The translations under genes and the position numbers were made by a program. From Bacteroidota bacterium (GTDB lineage Bacteria > Bacteroidota > Bacteroidia > Bacteroidales > B39-G9), in assembly GCA_015222055.1 (NCBI GenBank), contig JADFUR010000034.1, positions 1-38,644 on the forward strand: a stretch of DNA of 38,644 nucleotides. Reading direction: 5' to 3'. This document shows, in pieces, positions 34,318 through 38,644 of the stretch. Under the pieces are notes generated by a model. It saw nothing but the letters and a program-made list of their open reading frames with translations, did no database searches and had not been told where the DNA came from. Position 1 is the stretch's first letter. Each line of letters opens with the position of its first letter.

Positions 34318-35775
34318 TTATTCGAAAAACTCACTCTTAAAATTCACTAAATACAATTTTTCTGTTGAACGAGTAATCGCAGTATATAACCATCTTAAAT
34401 ATTCAACATTAAGCATATCATCATTCAAATATCCTTGATCAACAAAAACAGCTTTCCACTGACCACCTTGTGATTTGTGGCAAGTTATTGCATACGAAAA
34501 TTTAACTTGTAAAGCATTAAAAAAAGGATCTTTCTTTACCAATTCATATTGTGTTTTTTTCGATTTAATATCTGAATAATCTGCCAATACAGAGTAATAT
34601 AACTTTTTATTTTGTTCATAATTTAACGATGCCGTTTCAATAGATAAAGTGCTTAGCATTATTTTTGTATCTATCTCCAAATCATAATCAACAAAACGAA
34701 TTGTAACGTCAGCAAACCTAATACCATATTTCTCTTGATAACTTTTTATCCTAGTTATTTCTACAATATCTCCATTTGCAATAAAATCTATTTTTTCATC
34801 TTCGCCAAGCCAATGATAATTATTTTTAACAATCATTAAATAATCACCGGCAGATATTTCCTCTTCTCTATATAAAATTGAGTTTCTAATTCCTTGATTA
34901 TATTTATTAGCTCTTTTATTTGAGCGACTTACGACTATTGTTTCTTCAATTCCATACTTATCATAAGCCGTCGATATTTCATCAATTAAGTCTTCTCCAC
35001 TTATTTTATTAATGTCTTCAAAACCCTTTAATTTTATTTTAGGGAAAAAGAATTCCATTGGCTTCTCTTTTATTTGTACTCTAAGCTTTGTTGCATTAAA
35101 TAAAATCCCACTATTAAACGACTGTCTAATAACCTCTGTAAGTTCAAGTTCATTAACTTTTAAATTGTATCCCTCTAAAATATCACATTCTAAAGCCGGA
35201 CTTGTGTCAATGCCAACAGGAGGTAGTTGGGCAGTGTCTCCAACTATAATAAGCATACATTTTTTATCATTATATACATATTCAATTAAGTCCTCTAATA
35301 ATCTTCCACTGCCAAACATTGTTGCTTCATTTGACGAATTCGAGATCATAGATGCTTCGTCGACTATAAAAAAAGTATAAGAATGAAGATTCTTGTTTAA
35401 AACAAATTTCCCAAATCCATCTTTTGCTGATTTTTGTCTATAAATTTTTTTGTGAATAGTATATGCGTTTTTACCAGAATAAAAAGATAAAACCTTTGCA
35501 GCTCTTCCTGTAGGGGCTAATAAAACTGTTTTAAGATGAAGATTATTTAGTATTTTAACAAATGAACTAATTATTGTTGTTTTTCCTGTACCAGCATATC
35601 CTTTAAGTAAAAAAATTTCATTATCTTTATGTTGCCTTTCAAAATTTATAATCAAATTTGTTAATTCATAAATGAGTTTTTCTTGATTTTTTGTTGGCTT
35701 ATACTTAAAATTTTCTTTAAAGAGATCTAAAATATTATTTTTTATCATTTTATTTAAATAAATTTGCATTTTCAA
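34318..35775 (-). CDS. RecD-like superfamily 1 DNA helicase (AAA_30 / UvrD_C_2)
   Basis: 485 residues from 35775; a start at Met10 (35748, MIKNNILDLFKENF) is as likely, since the family's conserved part begins there. Walker A GYAGTGKTT (about 59-67), PTGRAAKVL (motif Ia), FFIVDEASMIS (Walker B), VGDTAQLPPVG (motif III), and the C-terminal FSYAITCHKSQGGQW and WLYTAITRSTEKLYLV (motifs V/VI). It is an ATP-driven 5'-3' helicase by family (RecD2/Dda-like) but lacks the long N-terminal part of RecD2. RecB/RecC genes are not adjacent, so it likely acts alone in repair or replication restart. It diverges from the next gene across 58 bases. Confidence 0.92.
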   Translation of the reverse strand: MKMQIYLNKMIKNNILDLFKENFKYKPTKNQEKLIYELTNLIINFERQHKDNEIFLLKGYAGTGKTTIISSFVKILNNLHLKTVLLAPTGRAAKVLSFYSGKNAYTIHKKIYRQKSAKDGFGKFVLNKNLHSYTFFIVDEASMISNSSNEATMFGSGRLLEDLIEYVYNDKKCMLIIVGDTAQLPPVGIDTSPALECDILEGYNLKVNELELTEVIRQSFNSGILFNATKLRVQIKEKPMEFFFPKIKLKGFEDINKISGEDLIDEISTAYDKYGIEETIVVSRSNKRANKYNQGIRNSILYREEEISAGDYLMIVKNNYHWLGEDEKIDFIANGDIVEITRIKSYQEKYGIRFADVTIRFVDYDLEIDTKIMLSTLSIETASLNYEQNKKLYYSVLADYSDIKSKKTQYELVKKDPFFNALQVKFSYAITCHKSQGGQWKAVFVDQGYLNDDMLNVEYLRWLYTAITRSTEKLYLVNFKSEFFE

Positions 35776-35833
35776 ACTGTAAATTTAAAAAAAATTATAA
35801 ATTTGTATTCAAACTTAACTAAATAATTTAAAA

Positions 35834-36451
35834 ATGAGAAAAGCAATTCAAATTCTATTAGTGATACTAATTGTAGCAATTTCATACTTTACTTACCAAA
35901 GTGTCATGGAGCCCATTAGATTTAAAAAAGAAAAAACATATCGATATGGCAAGGTTATTCAAAGATTAAAAGATATTAGAACTGCCGAATTATCTTACAA
36001 AGATGTAAATCAAGTATTTACAGGAAATTTTGACACTTTAATTAATTTTGTCAAATACGATTCAATGCCTATTATAAAAGCTATTGGTAGAATTCCTGAT
36101 GAATTATTAGATTCTATTACTGAAGAAGAAGCTGTTAAAAGAGGTCTTATTATTCGTGATACTATTAAAATAAGTGTTTTAGATTCAATTTTCCCAGATA
36201 ATTACAAAATTGATTCTTTGCGTTATGTTCCTTGTGCTGAAAAAAATGTTGAATTTAAATTAGGTGCAGGTTTTGTTGTTACTGGCTCAAAAGTAAAAGT
36301 AAAAGTTTTTGAAGCTACTGCTTTAAACATTGAAATTTTACATGGCTTAGATAAACAATCAATAATAAATTTAAACGATTTAGCCAAATTCCCTGGATTA
36401 AAAGTTGGTTCTCTTGAAGAAGCGAACAATAATGCAGGTAACTGGGAATAA
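35834..36451 (+). CDS. Conserved Bacteroidetes membrane-anchored protein, unknown function
   Basis: 205 residues. One N-terminal membrane helix (about 5-25, IQILLVILIVAISYFTYQSV) is followed by a soluble region with an ISYK-like stretch KTYRYGKVIQRLKDIRTAELSYKD. This reminds one of pseudopilin-like proteins, where a helix leads into a beta domain (about 120-205). There is no canonical prepilin peptidase site. It sits directly before DUF3822 (19-base gap) and rsmD in one operon, as in many Bacteroidetes. DUF3822 has a PilM/actin-like fold by family, so a membrane partner for it is a reasonable guess. TAAATTTG at 35798 fits a -7 box 29 bases upstream of the start. Confidence 0.78.
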   Translation: MRKAIQILLVILIVAISYFTYQSVMEPIRFKKEKTYRYGKVIQRLKDIRTAELSYKDVNQVFTGNFDTLINFVKYDSMPIIKAIGRIPDELLDSITEEEAVKRGLIIRDTIKISVLDSIFPDNYKIDSLRYVPCAEKNVEFKLGAGFVVTGSKVKVKVFEATALNIEILHGLDKQSIINLNDLAKFPGLKVGSLEEANNNAGNWE

Positions 36452-36470
36452 TATTTAAAAATTATACGTT

Positions 36471-37325
36471 TTGGATAATTTTAATATAATTGACCCAAAT
36501 TTTAGTACTAATAATACTTTTAGATATCACATATCCCTTCAACTTATGCTGAAGGGATTTTCATTTTGTATTTTTGATACTTCTGTACAAAAATATATTG
36601 CATTACGTCATTATAAATTTGATAAAATATCATCATATTCATCTTTTTTTAAAAAATTTCAAGAAATACTTGATAATGACGAATTGTTAAATAATAATTA
36701 TAAAAGTGTTAAAGTAATTTTTGCTTCTCAGAGAGAAACTCTTGTCCCTTTACCTTTATTTGAAAATAAAAATATTAATAAATATTTTTATTTTAATCAA
36801 ACTGAAGAAAAAAATGAGGATATTCTGTTTAATAATCTCAAAAATGCAGATGCCGTTAATATTTTTTCTATACCAAGCAAATTTACTAAACTGTTAAAAA
36901 ACAAATACAACAATATAAATTTTTATCATCAATCTTCACCATTTATTGAAAATGCATTAATTGAAAATAAAAATCAAAAATTTGAACATAAAGTTTATGT
37001 TTATAATTATGAAGATTTTTTTGATATTATTGTAATTACCCCACAAAAATTATTATTATATAATTCATTCAAATGTCAAAACGAAAATGATTTTATTTAT
37101 TATATTATGAATGTGTTTGAGCAACTCAATTTAAACCCAGCACAAACACCAGTCTTTTTAATGGGTAATATCACAAAATTATCTGCTTATAATGAAGTAA
37201 TGAAAAAATTCATTAGTAAAATTTATTTTAAGAAAAACAGTAATAATTTTGACTACAGTTATGTTTTTAATCAAATACCCGAACACTATTTTCTTAATCT
37301 GTTAAATTTATATCAATGCGAATAA
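36471..37325 (+). CDS. DUF3822 family protein (actin/PilM-like), TTG start
   Basis: 284 residues starting at TTG 36471. The next ATG would remove 25-odd residues (DNFNIIDPNF...YHISLQ) that are typical of the family start. Family signs: LQLMLKGFSFCIFDTSVQKY near the N-terminus and the tail LNLYQCE just before rsmD. The fold is predicted to be like the actin/PilM ATPases, but no clean phosphate motif is visible. The function is unknown. The gene overlaps rsmD by 10 bases, so translation is coupled. The persistent link with rsmD in Bacteroidetes is not explained. Confidence 0.85.
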   Translation: MDNFNIIDPNFSTNNTFRYHISLQLMLKGFSFCIFDTSVQKYIALRHYKFDKISSYSSFFKKFQEILDNDELLNNNYKSVKVIFASQRETLVPLPLFENKNINKYFYFNQTEEKNEDILFNNLKNADAVNIFSIPSKFTKLLKNKYNNINFYHQSSPFIENALIENKNQKFEHKVYVYNYEDFFDIIVITPQKLLLYNSFKCQNENDFIYYIMNVFEQLNLNPAQTPVFLMGNITKLSAYNEVMKKFISKIYFKKNSNNFDYSYVFNQIPEHYFLNLLNLYQCE

Positions 37326-37861
37326 TTAGTGGTATATATAAAAAAAAATTAATTTCTCCACCTAAAAATTTTAAGCTTCGTCCAACAACAGATATTGCGA
37401 AAGAAGCCTTATTTAATATAATATCAAATAATTTTGATTTTGAGGATATAGCTGTTCTCGATTTATTTTCAGGAACAGGAAGCATTAGTTATGAATTTGC
37501 CTCTCGAGGGTGTAATAGTATTATTAGTGTTGAAAATAATTACAAACATGCTTCGTTTATAAAAGGTACCGCAAAGCAGCTTAATTTCGACCAAATTAAA
37601 ACAATTAAAATAGATGCCTTTTCATATCTGAAATCATGTCAATCTTCTTTTGACTTAATTTTTGCTGATCCACCTTACGATTTAAAGGAAATTGAGAAAA
37701 TACCGGAATATGTGTTCACAAACAATTTATTAAAAAATAATTCATGGTTAATAGTTGAACATTCAGAAAAAACCAATTTCTCGGAAAGCCCTTATTTTAA
37801 AGAGCTTAGGAACTACAGTAAAGTACATTTCTCTATTTTTGAAAAAACTTTCAAAAAATAA
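37316..37861 (+). CDS. rsmD: 16S rRNA (guanine966-N2)-methyltransferase RsmD
   Basis: 181 residues, the family's usual length. It methylates G966 of 16S rRNA in the small subunit using S-adenosylmethionine. Visible: N-terminal RIISGIYKKKLISPP and RPTTDIAKEALFNII, the SAM-binding loop LDLFSGTGSISYEFASRG (about 48-65), the acidic VENN after strand 2, and the catalytic D-P-P-Y (118-121). It overlaps the end of DUF3822 by 10 bases and is the last gene of that operon. tRNA-Asp with its own promoter follows. Confidence 0.95.
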   Translation: MRIISGIYKKKLISPPKNFKLRPTTDIAKEALFNIISNNFDFEDIAVLDLFSGTGSISYEFASRGCNSIISVENNYKHASFIKGTAKQLNFDQIKTIKIDAFSYLKSCQSSFDLIFADPPYDLKEIEKIPEYVFTNNLLKNNSWLIVEHSEKTNFSESPYFKELRNYSKVHFSIFEKTFKK

Positions 37862-37881
37862 TAAAAAAAAGTGCTTAGTCC

Positions 37882-37912
37882 TTTGGAAGTAATAAAAAAT
37901 ACGCTATTTTTG
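37882..37912 (+). promoter_or_regulatory. Bacteroidetes-type promoter of tRNA-Asp
   Basis: TTTG (37882-37885), exactly 19 bases, then TATTTTTG (37905-37912): both the -33 and -7 boxes match the consensus fully. Transcription would start about 10 bases before the tRNA. Confidence 0.88.
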
Positions 37913-37930
37913 CATCGCAATTGACAGAAT

Positions 37931-38004
37931 GGTCTGGTAGTTCAGTTGGTTAGAATATCGGCCTGTCACGCCGAGGGTCGCGAGTTCGAGTCTCGTCCAG
38001 ACCG
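37931..38004 (+). tRNA. tRNA-Asp (anticodon GUC)
   Basis: Acceptor GGTCTGG/CCAGACC, D arm GTTC...GAAT (with a G-T pair), anticodon stem TCGGC/GCCGA with loop CTGTCAC (anticodon GTC, aspartate), T arm GCGAG-TTCGAGT-CTCGT with one G-T pair. Discriminator G at 38004. CCA is not encoded. A consensus promoter lies upstream and a strong terminator downstream, so it is a single-gene transcript. Confidence 0.96.
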
Positions 38005-38017
38005 CCCAAAATGCACT

Positions 38018-38046
38018 AAGCCCCTTGATTTTCAAGGGGCTTTTTT
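38018..38046 (+). terminator. Terminator of tRNA-Asp
   Basis: The perfect 11-bp stem AAGCCCCTTGA / TCAAGGGGCTT around TTT is followed by Ts. It begins 13 bases after the tRNA. Confidence 0.93.
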
Positions 38047-38125
38047 ATTTTCGTATTGCACTTAACTTATCCTCTTTTATTCTTTCTTGTCCTACTAATT
38101 TTTTCATATATTTATAAAAAAAATT

Positions 38126-38236
38126 ATGAGAAAATTTATTGAATTCTTAAAAAATTTTATCAAATACTTTTTAATAGAATTAAGACCATATTTCTTTTTA
38201 AAAGACGGAAATTACGAATTGCATTTTTTGCTTTAA
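38126..38236 (+). CDS. Possible 36-residue peptide
   Basis: An ATG-started frame encodes a short basic, aromatic peptide (starts MRKFIEFLKNFIKYFLIEL, ends ELHFLL), amphipathic in its first half. There is no Shine-Dalgarno and no recognised family. It may be chance in AT-rich DNA. It is listed because it is the only start-to-stop frame of any character in the last 600 bases. Confidence 0.2.
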   Translation: MRKFIEFLKNFIKYFLIELRPYFFLKDGNYELHFLL

Positions 38237-38644
38237 CTTAAGAAGTTTAACAACTCTATTAAAAATGAACCAAACTTGGGGTAATATAAAAATTAGGGTG
38301 GACTAAGCATAAATTTTAGCAATCCTAAATAAAAAAATTATTTAAACAAACATCATTTCTTTACAAAAGCAAAAAAACGCATTCCCAATTTTTGAACTCG
38401 ATACCTAAAAATTGCTAAAGACCAAGACAAGTGCTCTGCCGCAGGCACAACACAGAACAGTCTTGACAGCTTCTTTAATTTGACAAAAGAGTGGCTTAAT
38501 AGTTTGAATTAAGGGATGATGTATTGGGTATTCTAATTAAACTGCTAATAATCAGATATTTCTTCGGGTCAAGTACAAAAGTTGTGGAGTGACAAAATTT
38601 CAAGCATAAATTTTAGTTAATCTAAACAAGAAAAAATTGATATC
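38237..38644. other. Gene-free tail with a 15-bp direct repeat
   Basis: No gene is seen. AAGCATAAATTTTAG occurs at 38305-38319 and again at 38602-38616. Each copy is followed by a similar A-rich stretch with AATC and CTAAA. Between them, about 38421-38470 is much richer in G+C than the surroundings and holds a small hairpin (GTGC-CTG...CAG-GCAC, 38431-38448, one bulged T). It could be a small non-autonomous element, the edge of an island next to the tRNA, or a non-coding RNA. The window ends before this can be settled. Confidence 0.4.

Noticed and set aside
35012-35380. 122-residue open frame on the plus strand
   Set aside because: It is antisense to the helicase, including its Walker B region; no domain or start signal of its own.
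38350-38515. Minus-strand open stretch of about 50 codons (contains VVPAAEHLSW)
   Set aside because: There is a stop directly upstream and no start codon until late in the frame; it looks like chance or decayed sequence.
37931-38644. Integrated island using tRNA-Asp as attachment site
   Set aside because: The tRNA 3' end is not repeated in the remaining 640 bases and no integrase is present; the window ends too soon to exclude it fully.

Overview
This is an AT-rich (roughly 30% G+C by eye) chromosomal segment of a member of the Bacteroidetes, probably Bacteroidales or a close relative. The main clues are a secreted protein with a gliding-motility/T9SS type B C-terminal domain, the DUF3822-rsmD pair, a rel-fur-purA block, SpoIIE phosphatase fused to TPRs, and the Bacteroidetes promoter form (TTTG-N19-TAnnTTTG), seen best in front of tRNA-Asp. 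Most genes lack a Shine-Dalgarno sequence. No phage, plasmid, IS element, CRISPR array or defence island is recognisable.

Layout. 1-4.4 kb: tRNA-Lys(UUU), a secreted MORN-variant repeat protein, a periplasmic Ig-like protein, and a TPR/coiled-coil/SpoIIE phosphatase. 4.7-10.2 kb: a long-chain acyl-CoA synthetase and two divergent MFS transporters (one of the POT peptide type) separated by a 14-bp inverted repeat. 10.3-20.7 kb, all on the minus strand: purA, a Fur-family regulator, a bifunctional Rel/SpoT (p)ppGpp enzyme, a T9SS cargo protein, a tandem M16 peptidase pair (one catalytic, one without the zinc motif) and a carboxylase subunit (PycB/OadA type) without its biotin domain. 20.8-25.9 kb: two CLC anion transport proteins with CBS domains, a small holin-like membrane protein with an unusually strong Shine-Dalgarno, and the decayed CBS tail of a third CLC gene that is still readable between stops and frameshifts. 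26-30.7 kb: a MacB-type ABC exporter (ATPase, two paralogous permeases, periplasmic adaptor). 30.8-37.9 kb: Nif3 plus C4 zinc-ribbon protein, an exported TPR protein, a RecD-like helicase, a small membrane-anchored protein, DUF3822 and rsmD. 37.9-38.6 kb: tRNA-Asp(GUC), a strong terminator and a gene-poor tail with a 15-bp direct repeat.

How the genes fit together. The rel-fur-purA block places alarmone synthesis next to a GTP-dependent purine enzyme that (p)ppGpp inhibits in other bacteria. The ABC genes look like one exporter. The CLC region looks like a locus that has duplicated and decayed repeatedly. The most unusual structure is non-coding: a family of short AATGAC-flanked repeats in three intergenic gaps at 22.7, 23.3 and 28.1 kb. 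Their cores (GCGAAGC, GTGAAAC, GGCGAAGCC, GGCGAAGTC) vary in a way that preserves a GAA-triloop mini-hairpin. A second unusual structure is a 13-bp inverted repeat that overlaps the start of the exported TPR gene and has a competing pairing partner.
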